Source of the DNA: Methanolobus vulcani
Lineage (GTDB): Archaea > Halobacteriota > Methanosarcinia > Methanosarcinales > Methanosarcinaceae
Direction of reading: 5' to 3'
Assembly: GCF_900100715.1 (NCBI RefSeq)
Contig: NZ_FNCA01000003.1
Coordinates: 124,001 to 188,000 of the forward strand
Length of the DNA: 64,000 bases
Shown: positions 35,441-44,803 of the stretch, piece after piece
Position numbering within the stretch: position 1 is the first letter of the stretch
Layout of the letters: every line of letters starts with the position of its first letter
Position numbers and translations under genes: made by a program
The notes under the pieces: model-generated
Database searches by the model: none
The model's input: the letters and a program-made list of their open reading frames with translations, nothing else
Told to the model about the DNA's origin: nothing

Positions 35441-36703
35441 TTATTCTTTCACCTGCTTTTTCTTATAAAGATAGTAAGCTCCGGCTCCTACGACTACCAG
35501 TAAGAGAACTACCAGATATATTCCAGAACTGCCGCCGGATTCCACAACATGATGCTGTAGCTGACGTGTAGTGATCTCTTCTGTGTGTTCATTCAGGCCA
35601 TTCCTGTAATCTGCGACAACCACAAGATCAAGAGGGAAGATGATGTCTTTGGAAACTGCTTTTGCATTGATCTCAATGGTGAACAGCTCATCTGAGTCCA
35701 TTGAACCAATGAAGTATTCAGAAGGTGAGAACTCAATACCTTCTGCCTCAAGTTTCACACTCACAGAGGAAAGCGCATTGGGGTGAATGTTAGCGACATC
35801 GAATTCCAATGTTCCTTCTCCATTTTCAAGTGTTAATGGCTTTGAAGGTATGACCCTTACAGAAGATGAATCTACCTTGAGAGGTATTCTCCAGTTACTA
35901 TTATAAGAATGAGAACTGCCAACTATTGAGAAATCAAGATAATAGGTACCATCAGGAGTACCTTCTGCAACCTCTATATTGTAGGTAAGATAAACTGATT
36001 CTCCCGGACCGATCACACCATTTCCATAGTAAGTACCTGTTGTGACTTTAATTCCCTCAGTTCCTTCAAGAGAAGCAGACTGTATCCTGGCATTTGTGTC
36101 ATACTGCACGCCATCAATAGTTATACTATAATCTGTAGCACTGTTCTGGAGTGTAAATAAAATTGTACCTTTATCACCTGGCATGAAAACTTCCGGTTCT
36201 TTTACCGGCTCACCTAGAAGTTGTATTGTTCCTTTGCTGTCAAAGGATTCTGAACCAACCCTCAATTCAAATTCTTTCTTGAACCAGGTACCACCAGATT
36301 CTTCCTGATACCATACTTCAAATGTGCCTATTCCCTGCTTTGCAGCAGAATCCGTGTAAAGCCTGTATTCGTGGACAGCCGCATTATCTGGTGTTAGTAT
36401 CCCGACATTCACAATAGCATTCTCAGTACTGTCAACTGAGAATGGATAATCCGGCACTATTTTAATTGTAAGATCATCGGCTTTTGCATAACCCAGATTT
36501 TCCACCTTGACCCAGACACTCACATATTCACCGATCTCTGCTGGTACCGGCTCATACCTGAGTACACTTACTTTAAGATCGGCACCTTCTGCGGCAGACC
36601 CAACGGATGATAATGATATAAACAAAACCAGAATCAGCGATACTCGCAACATAAGTGATGCAGCAACTTTTAGTCCTTTTTTATTCTTCCCCAACACCAA
36701 CAT
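35441..36703 (-). CDS. COG1361-type surface protein of ABC module 2
   Basis: A 420-residue paralogue of 30838: signal peptide (SLILVLFISLSSVGSAAEG), Ig-like repeats (LRYEPVPAEIGEYVSVWVKVEN; GPGESVYLTYNIEV), membrane helix (YLVVLLLVVVGAGAYYLY) and KKKQVKE tail. GAGGGAATT places the start at 36703; a longer frame to 36769 would overlap the ATPase gene. Predicted outer-surface partner of the tandem permeases. Confidence 0.88.
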   Translation of the reverse strand: MLVLGKNKKGLKVAASLMLRVSLILVLFISLSSVGSAAEGADLKVSVLRYEPVPAEIGEYVSVWVKVENLGYAKADDLTIKIVPDYPFSVDSTENAIVNVGILTPDNAAVHEYRLYTDSAAKQGIGTFEVWYQEESGGTWFKKEFELRVGSESFDSKGTIQLLGEPVKEPEVFMPGDKGTILFTLQNSATDYSITIDGVQYDTNARIQSASLEGTEGIKVTTGTYYGNGVIGPGESVYLTYNIEVAEGTPDGTYYLDFSIVGSSHSYNSNWRIPLKVDSSSVRVIPSKPLTLENGEGTLEFDVANIHPNALSSVSVKLEAEGIEFSPSEYFIGSMDSDELFTIEINAKAVSKDIIFPLDLVVVADYRNGLNEHTEEITTRQLQHHVVESGGSSGIYLVVLLLVVVGAGAYYLYKKKQVKE

Positions 36704-36719
36704 AATAATTCCCTCATTT

Positions 36720-37433
36720 TTAATTGTTGTCAATAATTCCGTCTTTAAGATGGACAACCCTGTCTGCATATTCTGTAAGATCAGGGTCGTGTGTGATCAT
36801 AACTATTGTCCTTCCCTTTTCATGAAGATTAGAAAATATCTTCATGATCTCATCACCGGTTTTTGAATCCAGGTTACCTGTGGGTTCATCGGCAAGTATG
36901 AGTGATGGATCGTTTATCAAAGCCCTTGCAATTGCAACCCTCTGCTGCTGCCCACCCGACATTTCCGAAGGTTTGTAATTCATGCGATCCTTCAAACCAA
37001 CCATTTCCACGAGCTCCTTTGCTTTTTTTCTGGTATCTACTCCGGCTTTTTTATTAGCATAAGTAGGAAGTTCCACATTCTGGAGTGTTGTGAGTCTTGG
37101 AACAAGGTTGAAGTTCTGGAATACAAAACCAATCTCCATTCCTCTCAACTTTGCAAGTTCAGGATCAGAAAGTGTGTCAACATCTTTTCCCATCAAAAGG
37201 ACCTGTCCGCAGTTTGGCCTGTCAAGACAGCCGATCATATTCATCAATGTGCTTTTTCCAGATCCAGAAGGGCCCATGATTGCAACAAATTCTCCCGGCA
37301 TGACCTTTAGATCAATACTTTTGAGGATGGGTACATCCATATCCCCAACATGATAGCTCTTACAAATGTTGACAAGCTCAATTACAGGTGTGTATTCTCT
37401 GTTTTTCTCATCATAGGCAGCTTTTGCATCCAT
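36720..37433 (-). CDS. ABC transporter ATPase (MacB/LolD type), module 2
   Basis: A 237-residue ATPase: Walker [11 protein letters not shown] loop [11 protein letters not shown], signature [15 protein letters not shown], Walker [14 protein letters not shown] loop THDPDL. Closely similar to 32107, including the GCLDRP motif after Walker A, so the two modules arose by duplication. First gene of module 2, divergent from the Yip1 gene at 37683. Confidence 0.94.
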   Translation of the reverse strand: MDAKAAYDEKNREYTPVIELVNICKSYHVGDMDVPILKSIDLKVMPGEFVAIMGPSGSGKSTLMNMIGCLDRPNCGQVLLMGKDVDTLSDPELAKLRGMEIGFVFQNFNLVPRLTTLQNVELPTYANKKAGVDTRKKAKELVEMVGLKDRMNYKPSEMSGGQQQRVAIARALINDPSLILADEPTGNLDSKTGDEIMKIFSNLHEKGRTIVMITHDPDLTEYADRVVHLKDGIIDNN

Positions 37434-37682
37434 ATTAGTCCCCTATAAAGCGCACTTGAGAAGACATACTTTCTCATCGATGGAGAAATTATCCAGCACT
37501 CTAAATAATTCGGGGTTTAACTTATAAAAAGCTTATTTACAGACTATTATAAAAATATGAACAGGTAGAATATAATCAGGTTGCTAAATGTATAATGCAA
37601 AAAGATTCTGGCCATAAAAGTAAAAAAGTATAAATAATCTCAATCCTATGCTCTATTGACTAAATATCGTCAAATTTGAATA

Positions 37683-38355
37683 TTGACAAGTGGTCTTGAT
37701 GATATAATACTGGATGTGGAAAGGATGTTACAAGTATTAACTGACCCTAACGGGTTTTTCAAAAAAAGGATTAAAGAAGATATCGAGTGGAAAAATCCAC
37801 TTATAATTATGGTATTGATGGCAATAGTAGGAGCTGTCACGATCTATACCACAATGATGAGCACTCTTCAATCGGTAATGAGCCTGGATTTTCTTGAAGG
37901 TACCGGTAAAATAATAGTGATCATTTTCATGATCATTGGTTCAATGATCGGAGTATTATTTTCATGGTTACTGTATACAGTCATATTTTACATAATCTCA
38001 AATATTTAGCGGGGAAGGAGACTTCAAAAGACTTATGGAGTTTACATCCTATGGATTCATACCAAACATTGCAAGTTCATTAATATCTGCATATTATACA
38101 AACAAAGTATTTTCAAACATAGACTTTGCATCTGTTGCAGATCCGCAGGCAGTACAGGATATGATATTTGCAGACCCTTCAATGAAAATAGCAAGTATAC
38201 TGGGAATAATCTTTACGCTCTGGAGTGCAAACATCTGGATATTCGGAGTCAAGTATGCACGTGATCTTAGTCTGAGAAATGCCGTTATAACTGTGGGAAT
38301 TCCAATCGGATTGGGTTTACTTTATACCATACTGACAGTGTTCGTACTCAGATAA
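37683..38355 (+). pseudogene. Yip1-domain membrane protein, interrupted by a frameshift
   Basis: Two adjoining frames encode one protein. The first (TTG at 37683 to a TAG at 38007-38009) ends in the second of two hydrophobic helices; the second continues as GEGDFKRLMEFTSYGFIPNIASSL and three more helices to 38355. Read together they form a Yip1-type membrane protein of about 220 residues. One extra base near 38003-38006 (aatattta) accounts for the break. It may be a genuine inactivating mutation, a sequence error, or programmed slippage. A TATA box (gtataaataat) is at 37628-37638. Confidence 0.7.
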
Positions 38356-38364
38356 GGCAAAAAC

Positions 38365-39660
38365 ATGATAAAATTAATTGCTGTGGCCATGATTCTTTTG
38401 GCCACATTTTCATTTACAGGTTCTGCAACAACGGAAATCAGACCTACACTTACTCTTGATTACAGTATTGAACCGGGAGTTTTCATGCCCGGAGACGTGG
38501 GAACAATAGCCGTCACTCTGTCCAATATGGCAACCGGCGAGATATATGTCAAAGAGGATGATGAGACTCTTGACATGAATGCATATATTGCCAGCGCTAG
38601 CCTAAATGGGAACAGTGAACTGGAAATACTTGATACAAGCTATACTGACATCGGTCTTCTCGGTCCAGGAGATTCACTAAAACTCACATTCAATGTAAAA
38701 GTGCTTGACAATGCCACAACAGGAGTGCATTTCGTAGATCTGACAATAGTTGGTGGCAGTAATATGTATGATCTCAACTACCGCATTCCCATAAAAGTTG
38801 ATGACAGGAATGTAAAGGTCATAATGTCCAATTTCCCGTCAACCCTGATGAACGAGGTATCTACCATCAGTGTGGATGTCGTTAACAGAAGACCTAACGA
38901 TGTCACCAGTGTCATTGTAACTCCTTATGCCGAAGGCATGACATTCAGTCCTTCCGATTATTTTGTAGGAAGCATACCTAAAGGAAATAAATCCACAGCA
39001 ACCTTCACGTTCAATACCATGTCCAGTGAAGAAGGCAATACAGAGGTAACATTCACATCCTCATATTTTAACGGTGATAACCTCCACTATTCCAACACAG
39101 CATCCAAGGAAGTACGGATCATCAAACAATCTCCGCTTGTTTTTACCGGAATAGAGATTGAAAGTTCCGGTAACAAATACACTCTTTCAGGTGACCTGAA
39201 CAACTTTGGCATAACTGATGCAAAGAATGTGATGGTCTCAATCGAAGACACAGAAGGCATCGAACCTTTGCAACCTTATGCAAATTACTTCATAGGAACA
39301 CTGGAAGCAGATGATTTCAGTAGTTTTGAGCTGAGTGCACGTGTGACATCACAGAATGTGACATCAATTCCAATCATTATTGAATTCAGGGACCCGGATA
39401 ATGCATACACTGCAATTACCCAGGAAATATCACTTGATACAACATCAGGAGTCTCATATTCCAGTAATAATGACGAAGGTAGTTCACTTGGACTCTGGCT
39501 TGGTGCCAGCATTATTGTTATTGCAATCCTGGTAGTCATTGGATATTCCTGGAAAAAGCGAAAGGATGACGAGAACGAAGATGATCAGGGTGCTGATGAA
39601 GAGGACGAGTTACCAGACGATGTGTATGTCGACGAAGAAGATGATGAAATTATAGAATAA
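38365..39660 (+). CDS. COG1361-type surface protein of ABC module 3
   Basis: A 431-residue protein: signal peptide (residues about 2-22), Ig-like repeats (EPGVFMPGDVGTIAVTLSNMA; GPGDSLKLTFNVKV; NFGITDAKNVMVSIED), a C-terminal membrane helix (about 370-392) and a long very acidic cytoplasmic tail (about 40 residues, DDENEDDQGADEEDELPDD). Modules 1 and 2 end in short basic tails instead. Followed after 11 bases by the ATPase gene. Confidence 0.87.
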   Translation: MIKLIAVAMILLATFSFTGSATTEIRPTLTLDYSIEPGVFMPGDVGTIAVTLSNMATGEIYVKEDDETLDMNAYIASASLNGNSELEILDTSYTDIGLLGPGDSLKLTFNVKVLDNATTGVHFVDLTIVGGSNMYDLNYRIPIKVDDRNVKVIMSNFPSTLMNEVSTISVDVVNRRPNDVTSVIVTPYAEGMTFSPSDYFVGSIPKGNKSTATFTFNTMSSEEGNTEVTFTSSYFNGDNLHYSNTASKEVRIIKQSPLVFTGIEIESSGNKYTLSGDLNNFGITDAKNVMVSIEDTEGIEPLQPYANYFIGTLEADDFSSFELSARVTSQNVTSIPIIIEFRDPDNAYTAITQEISLDTTSGVSYSSNNDEGSSLGLWLGASIIVIAILVVIGYSWKKRKDDENEDDQGADEEDELPDDVYVDEEDDEIIE

Positions 39661-39671
39661 CCGGTGCTTGC

Positions 39672-40439
39672 ATGCAGCAGTCAAAATCTTCCCCGGATAT
39701 CATTAAGAAGAAAAGAAGAACATCAACTGCAGGTTCCGGTAAAATATCAAAGAAAGCCGAAACTTCGACATATCCCATTGTACAGTTGCAGAATGTAAAG
39801 CGCATTTATACCCTTGGAGAAAACAAGATCTATGCACTGAACGGTGTCAGCTTTGCAATTAAGAAAGGTGATTTTGTAACCATCATGGGTTCATCGGGTT
39901 CCGGAAAGAGTACACTTCTCAACATGATCGGTTGCCTTGATCTGCCAACATCGGGCAAAGTTAAAGTCAACAATGTAGACCTTTCAAAACTTGATGATGA
40001 CGGGCTCACTGAAATACGCAGGAACAATATAGGATTCATTTTCCAGCAGTTCAACCTCATTCCTACACTAACAGCACTGGAAAACGTGGAAATTCCAATG
40101 ATATTCAACGGTGAGTCCCCTGTCAGAAGAAGGAAAAAAGCTCTTGCTATGCTTAAAAAAGCGGACCTTCCTCTTGAATATGCTGACCATAAACCAAATG
40201 AGATGTCAGGTGGACAGCAGCAGAGGGTTGCGATTGCAAGGGCACTGGCAAACAATCCTCCAATATTACTTGCAGATGAGCCTACCGGAAACCTTGACAC
40301 TAGAACCGGTCATAATATAATGGAGCTGCTTAAGGAATTGAATGCTGCCGGAACTACAGTTATTGTTGTCACACACGATCCGAAGCTGGAAGAGTATGCA
40401 CATACGACCATCAGGATACAGGATGGAGAGATCATATAA
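39672..40439 (+). CDS. ABC transporter ATPase (MacB/LolD type), module 3
   Basis: A 255-residue ATPase with a basic 35-residue N-terminal extension (KKKRRTSTAGSGKISKKAE) before the fold. Walker A GSSGSGKST, Q loop IFQQFNLIPTL, signature [15 protein letters not shown], Walker [14 protein letters not shown] loop THDPKL. The basic extension could pair electrostatically with the acidic tail of the upstream COG1361 protein; that is inference. Its stop overlaps the permease ATG by one base. Confidence 0.93.
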   Translation: MQQSKSSPDIIKKKRRTSTAGSGKISKKAETSTYPIVQLQNVKRIYTLGENKIYALNGVSFAIKKGDFVTIMGSSGSGKSTLLNMIGCLDLPTSGKVKVNNVDLSKLDDDGLTEIRRNNIGFIFQQFNLIPTLTALENVEIPMIFNGESPVRRRKKALAMLKKADLPLEYADHKPNEMSGGQQQRVAIARALANNPPILLADEPTGNLDTRTGHNIMELLKELNAAGTTVIVVTHDPKLEEYAHTTIRIQDGEII

Positions 40440-41626
40440 TGAAATTTACGAAGAAACTCTCCGCAATGATTAGCAATAATATGTACGCAGAGTTGGCGAA
40501 ACGGAACCTGAAACGCCAATCTGTGCGTACTGTACTTGCAGCTATCGGAATTATCATTGGAGTTATTGCAATATCCTCCATGGGAATCCTCGGTAACAGC
40601 CTGAAACTCTCTGTTACAGACTCTTTTGCGGACATCGGAGACAAGCTTATAGTCTCGCCTGCACCCGGTGAAGATTACATCACCGACAAGCAGGTAGACC
40701 AGATTAGAAAAGTAAGCAACATTGAGAGCATAATACCTGTTTCTGCCAGTGGTGAAGTTATTGAGTATAAAGAAGGTGGGACTACCTACCAGTCGTACGT
40801 TTCGGTCTATGATATAAAAAAGGAAGATCTGGAGAAACTTGTAGAACTTGAAGATGGACGCTTTTTCAAACCCGGATCAACCGATTGTGTTGTTGGATAT
40901 AGTGTTGCTGAAAATATGGAACTAACCCTTGGACAGAAGATCGAAATAGATGATACTAAACTCAGGGTAGTTGGAATCTTAAAGGAAAGAGGAATGGGAT
41001 TTGATATCAGCACTGATAGCGGTGTTTTTACGTCCTCGGAAATGTACCATAAACTCTATCCGGATGAAGATGAAGGGTATAATCAGGTAATAGTCATTGT
41101 CAAAGACCTCAATGAGATAGATGCTGTTTCTGATGAGATAGATGAACGCATCAACAAGAAGGACGAACTTGTAACGGTCTTTGCCACGAATATGATTACT
41201 GAAAGCCTTGACAGTGTTTTCAGCTCAATATCGCTTTTCCTCATGGGGATTGGCTCTATTTCGTTGCTTGTTGCAGGTGTGAGCATACTGAACGTGATGC
41301 TCATGTCAACAATGGAGCGTACAAAAGAGATAGGTATCATGAAAGCCGTGGGAGCTTCAAGAAAAGATATTCTTAAGATGTTCCTGCTTGAAGCATTGTT
41401 CCTTGGCATCATTGCCAGTACAGCAGGCGCGATACTCACGATAGGCGGAAGTTATCTTATTATGGAACTGCTGGTTAAGAACGCATCATATCTGTTTACC
41501 TTTTCTAGTATGTTATATGTTGCAGAAGGATTCTTTTTCGGAATTGCCACAAGCCTTGTGGGAGGCATGTATCCTGCATGGAAGGCTTCAAGAATGAAAC
41601 CACTGGATGCACTGAGATATGAGTGA
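40439..41626 (+). CDS. MacB-like ABC permease, module 3
   Basis: A 395-residue FtsX-domain permease: helix 1 RTVLAAIGIIIGVIAISSMG, outer core domain (about 65-265), C-terminal region ISLLVAGVSILNVMLMSTMERTKEIG and end YPAWKASRMKPLDALRYE. Less similar to the module 1 and 2 permeases than those are to each other, so a separate branch. Translation coupled to the ATPase (TAATG). Confidence 0.93.
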   Translation: MKFTKKLSAMISNNMYAELAKRNLKRQSVRTVLAAIGIIIGVIAISSMGILGNSLKLSVTDSFADIGDKLIVSPAPGEDYITDKQVDQIRKVSNIESIIPVSASGEVIEYKEGGTTYQSYVSVYDIKKEDLEKLVELEDGRFFKPGSTDCVVGYSVAENMELTLGQKIEIDDTKLRVVGILKERGMGFDISTDSGVFTSSEMYHKLYPDEDEGYNQVIVIVKDLNEIDAVSDEIDERINKKDELVTVFATNMITESLDSVFSSISLFLMGIGSISLLVAGVSILNVMLMSTMERTKEIGIMKAVGASRKDILKMFLLEALFLGIIASTAGAILTIGGSYLIMELLVKNASYLFTFSSMLYVAEGFFFGIATSLVGGMYPAWKASRMKPLDALRYE

Positions 41627-41749
41627 TATCTTTTATCACTCACATGCATGCTTTTTCCAGAAGTTGTATATTATTATTCCATTCCTTTAATTAAATCTGA
41701 TCTTTAATTAGAAGCCAATTCACAAATAATGCCAACATATAGTTCTGAA

Positions 41750-41785
41750 ACTGAAAATATCATATCCCTGCTTCTTATTTTCAGT
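41750..41785. repeat. 10-bp perfect inverted repeat with 16-base loop
   Basis: ACTGAAAATA and TATTTTCAGT flank a 16-base loop about 125 bases after the permease gene and 97 before the next start. It could end the module 3 transcript or act as an operator for 41882. Confidence 0.4.
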
Positions 41786-41881
41786 GATCATATTCTGTAG
41801 TCAGTATGAAGATATTAATTGAATTTACAGATTGCTATAAATAGTATCAAAAATAACTTAATAAAATACAGGAGCCCTGAT

Positions 41882-42997
41882 ATGAGATCTGCTTTTTTGT
41901 CACTTACAGCCATAGTAATGGTAGTTTTTTTAATAATCCCTAGTTCAGCACTTGATTGTTCATCAAATGAATATAATGTGACTGTCACAGATGTCTACTC
42001 TGACCTGGAAACCTGTGATATCACACTTCACAGCTCAGAAAATGTAAGTGGACTGGAACTTGATATGGTTCTAAAACATGATGGAACTGTGCTGGACAGC
42101 AGGACTTTTACTATTGATAGCATCACACCAGACTCTGATATTACAAAGGCATTCAGATGGAATACCGATGACAAGAGTGATGGAAGATATACGGTGACAA
42201 GCAGCATATCAAAAGATGGATGCACAATCTATGAAAACACATACAATTTTGTTAACGGAAGACAGACCCTTCCAAGAATTACCGTTGATGACCTTGTACC
42301 AAATTCACAGGGATTCAGTGTGATGATAACTCCACAACAAGCAGTGGTAGTAGATGTTGAATATATGCTAATAGATGGTTCAAACGTGATATATTCAGGC
42401 ACAGAGAAAAAGGTCCCTGTAAGTACATTGCCTCTGGAAGTGAGCAAAGACTGGAACGTGTTGCTTGAGAACAATAAGAAATATAGCGCAAGGGTAAAAG
42501 TCAAATTATATTCTCCGTCTGTGAGCTACATTGCCCTTACAGAGGATTTCGTGGCACATGATGATGTTTACATAAGTGATACATATGAAGATGATGTTGG
42601 GGCGAGTGCTACTATTTACGGATTATCACAGGTACCTTTCACTGGATCTGTAAGATTCATTGTATCAAAACAGATTGGAAATATTACAACTCCGGTGGAA
42701 TCTGCCACACAGAAATCCCCTGTGATTCTCAACGGGAAGGACGAAACTGTAGAAACAATATGGAAGGAACGACTTCCTGAAGGAATGTACATGCTTGTCA
42801 TTGAGGTCATCGGAAATGAAGGAAATATACTGGATGTTGAAGAAAGTGTAATAGAATCGAGTTACCAGCCTGTGGTAAATCAGACAAATACAACGACATC
42901 ACAGACCTCAAACCAGTCACCTGGATTCATACTCCCAGGTGCGCTGGCCACCATTGGAATCGCTGCCCTCATATCAGGCAGGAAGAGAGAACACTGA
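41882..42997 (+). CDS. Secreted protein with PGF-CTERM-like anchor
   Basis: A 371-residue surface protein: signal peptide (MRSAFLSLTAIVMVVFLIIPSSA), beta-rich Ig-like repeats, an Asn/Thr linker (NQTNTTTSQTSNQSPG) with N-glycosylation sequons, and the C-terminus PGFILPGALATIGIAALISGRKREH. The PGF, hydrophobic stretch and basic end are like PGF-CTERM signals processed by archaeosortase. A longer frame from 41819 is not supported. Precedes a LolE-like permease by 12 bases, suggesting it is that permease's outer partner. Confidence 0.78.
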   Translation: MRSAFLSLTAIVMVVFLIIPSSALDCSSNEYNVTVTDVYSDLETCDITLHSSENVSGLELDMVLKHDGTVLDSRTFTIDSITPDSDITKAFRWNTDDKSDGRYTVTSSISKDGCTIYENTYNFVNGRQTLPRITVDDLVPNSQGFSVMITPQQAVVVDVEYMLIDGSNVIYSGTEKKVPVSTLPLEVSKDWNVLLENNKKYSARVKVKLYSPSVSYIALTEDFVAHDDVYISDTYEDDVGASATIYGLSQVPFTGSVRFIVSKQIGNITTPVESATQKSPVILNGKDETVETIWKERLPEGMYMLVIEVIGNEGNILDVEESVIESSYQPVVNQTNTTTSQTSNQSPGFILPGALATIGIAALISGRKREH

Positions 42998-43009
42998 AAG
43001 GTGTGTTCG

Positions 43010-44167
43010 ATGCGATATGAATTGTTCATTGCACTGCGCCATATTAAAGCAAGAAAAAGACAGACAATTCTCTCGGTTGCAGCCATTGGGATAGCCGTCA
43101 TGATCCTCATGGTATCCCAGGCTTTTATGGCAGGTTTCACACAGGAACTTTACGATAAGACTGTCAACAATCTGCCCCATGTCGTAGTTTCACCACAGAC
43201 CGGTGACGACTATATACATCTTTATAAGAATATAATCCTGAGGGTCAATAACATAGATGGTGTCATTGCATCATCCCCCCATCTTACCGGAGAGGCTTCG
43301 TTCAAATTCAAGGATAATACGAAGAATGCTGTCCTGAAGGGGATAATACCCGCACAGGAGGATGCTGTAGCCCATATAAAGAAAGATATTGTAAAGGGCA
43401 ACTTCGATGAGCTGGCCTATTCAGATAAAAGCATCGTCATAGGTCAGAAATTCGCAGATGATATGCAGCTTGAACTGGGAGACCGTGTGGAGATATCATT
43501 CCCTAACGCAAATCCGATGTCACTAAAAGTTATAGCCATATATGACACAGGAACAGCACTCGATGAAAGTATCACATATACTTCACTCCAGACAGCACAG
43601 GATTTCTACGATACAGGAGATGTGATAAATGGCATATCTCTGAGACTTGCCGACTTTAACAGGGACAGAGAGATAGCACAAATGATCAAGAATGATGGTT
43701 ACAATGCCGCAGGTTGGTCGGATACAAACCCCGAGATATTGCGGACCATTGCTATAGAAAGTGTCTCGAACAATATTACGATAGGCTTCATACTTCTCAT
43801 AGCATCTTTTGGGGTTGTAAGTACACTGAACATGGTGGTCATGGCAAAAATAAAAGAGATAGGTATACTGCTGGCAATGGGAGCCAGAAAATCCAATATC
43901 AGGTTGATATTCCTTATCGAAAGCGGCCTGCTTGGCCTTGCAGGAGCTTTACTGGGAACCGCCGCAGGTGTTGTACTGGCACTCTCTATTGGCGGATATC
44001 CGCTTCCCCAGGGAGTGTACGGCCTTACATACATACCGGTTCTTGTAAGAACCAATGATGTGATAATAATAATAACGATCGTCTTCCTGTTGAATCTCAT
44101 AGCTGGTATTTATCCTGCACAGAGGGCAGCCAGCCTTGACCCGGTGGAAGCCATATCAACAAGATAA
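43010..44167 (+). CDS. LolE/MacB-like ABC permease without adjacent ATPase
   Basis: A 385-residue FtsX-domain permease: RYELFIALRHIKARKRQTIL then helix 1, outer domain, and C-terminal helices with VSTLNMVVMAKIKEIGILLAMG and end YPAQRAASLDPVEAIS. GAAAGGTG sets the ATG at 43010. It belongs to a LolC/E branch distinct from the three-module permeases and pairs by sequence with 44804. No ATPase is adjacent; the orphan ATPase at 52098 is a candidate. Confidence 0.9.
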   Translation: MRYELFIALRHIKARKRQTILSVAAIGIAVMILMVSQAFMAGFTQELYDKTVNNLPHVVVSPQTGDDYIHLYKNIILRVNNIDGVIASSPHLTGEASFKFKDNTKNAVLKGIIPAQEDAVAHIKKDIVKGNFDELAYSDKSIVIGQKFADDMQLELGDRVEISFPNANPMSLKVIAIYDTGTALDESITYTSLQTAQDFYDTGDVINGISLRLADFNRDREIAQMIKNDGYNAAGWSDTNPEILRTIAIESVSNNITIGFILLIASFGVVSTLNMVVMAKIKEIGILLAMGARKSNIRLIFLIESGLLGLAGALLGTAAGVVLALSIGGYPLPQGVYGLTYIPVLVRTNDVIIIITIVFLLNLIAGIYPAQRAASLDPVEAISTR

Positions 44168-44175
44168 ACTTCTAT

Positions 44176-44592
44176 TCAATTTTCCGGTTCGGCGTTATAC
44201 CATACTATTCCTTCGAACCTGCAAATTGCTATCTTTCTTTTGATAATGAGATAATAGCTTACCTTGAAGATCGCGTAGAGATGAAAATATAAGTAGAATA
44301 CAGTTTTTGAAAAGAAACCCTCCTGATAGATGATCTCTTTATTATCCTCCATAGAATCATCGATGAATCTCACAACACCATCTGTTCCCGGCACATCCAT
44401 AACAGTGCCCTGAGGCATACGAGAGCCTATTACCAATACATCTTTTTCCATACCATCAGCAGCAAAGCTGCCTTCAATAAAACCGTAGTTGAATATTGTG
44501 GGTATGGGAGACAAAAATTCCCGGACAAAACAAGAGCCTTTCTTATTGTATTTGATGAAACTGTATTTGGGAGTCTCGATCACAATCTTCAT
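44176..44592 (-). CDS. Divergent family I inorganic pyrophosphatase-like protein
   Basis: A 138-residue protein. FNYGFIEGSF and DGMEKDVLVIG match the pyrophosphatase motif DGDPLDVLV with the middle aspartate and proline lost; VVRFIDDSMEDNK keeps the later metal-binding aspartates and lysine. The C-terminal third is hydrophobic (VFYLYFHLYAIFKVSYYLII) and unlike soluble enzymes. Start chosen at 44592 (MKIVIETPKYSF); the longer frame to 44715 looks non-coding. Activity is uncertain because one catalytic acid appears missing. Confidence 0.6.
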   Translation of the reverse strand: MKIVIETPKYSFIKYNKKGSCFVREFLSPIPTIFNYGFIEGSFAADGMEKDVLVIGSRMPQGTVMDVPGTDGVVRFIDDSMEDNKEIIYQEGFFSKTVFYLYFHLYAIFKVSYYLIIKRKIAICRFEGIVWYNAEPEN

Positions 44593-44803
44593 GCACTCAT
44601 ATTGGCACGCTTGATAAAAGAACATAGGGGGTGCGAACGGGCAAAGGGGGTTGAATGCACAGGTATGTGACATTGGAGTGGTTGGAGAGGTACTAAGTAA
44701 CAGACCCGTTCGCAAACATACAAACGATATTACAGAATATATACTTTTCGCATTGTTACGAACGAAATCTATGATCTGGCCTGAAGGTCAGAAATCTGAT
44801 TCC

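Noticed and set aside
38035-38355. Separate small membrane-protein gene
   Set aside because: It continues the Yip1 protein of the preceding frame and has no own Shine-Dalgarno at a family-like N-terminus; a frameshift is the simpler reading.
44593-44715. N-terminal extension of the pyrophosphatase-like gene
   Set aside because: The extra 41 residues are Pro/Cys-rich and have no match to the family; the ATG at 44592 starts a plausible fold.
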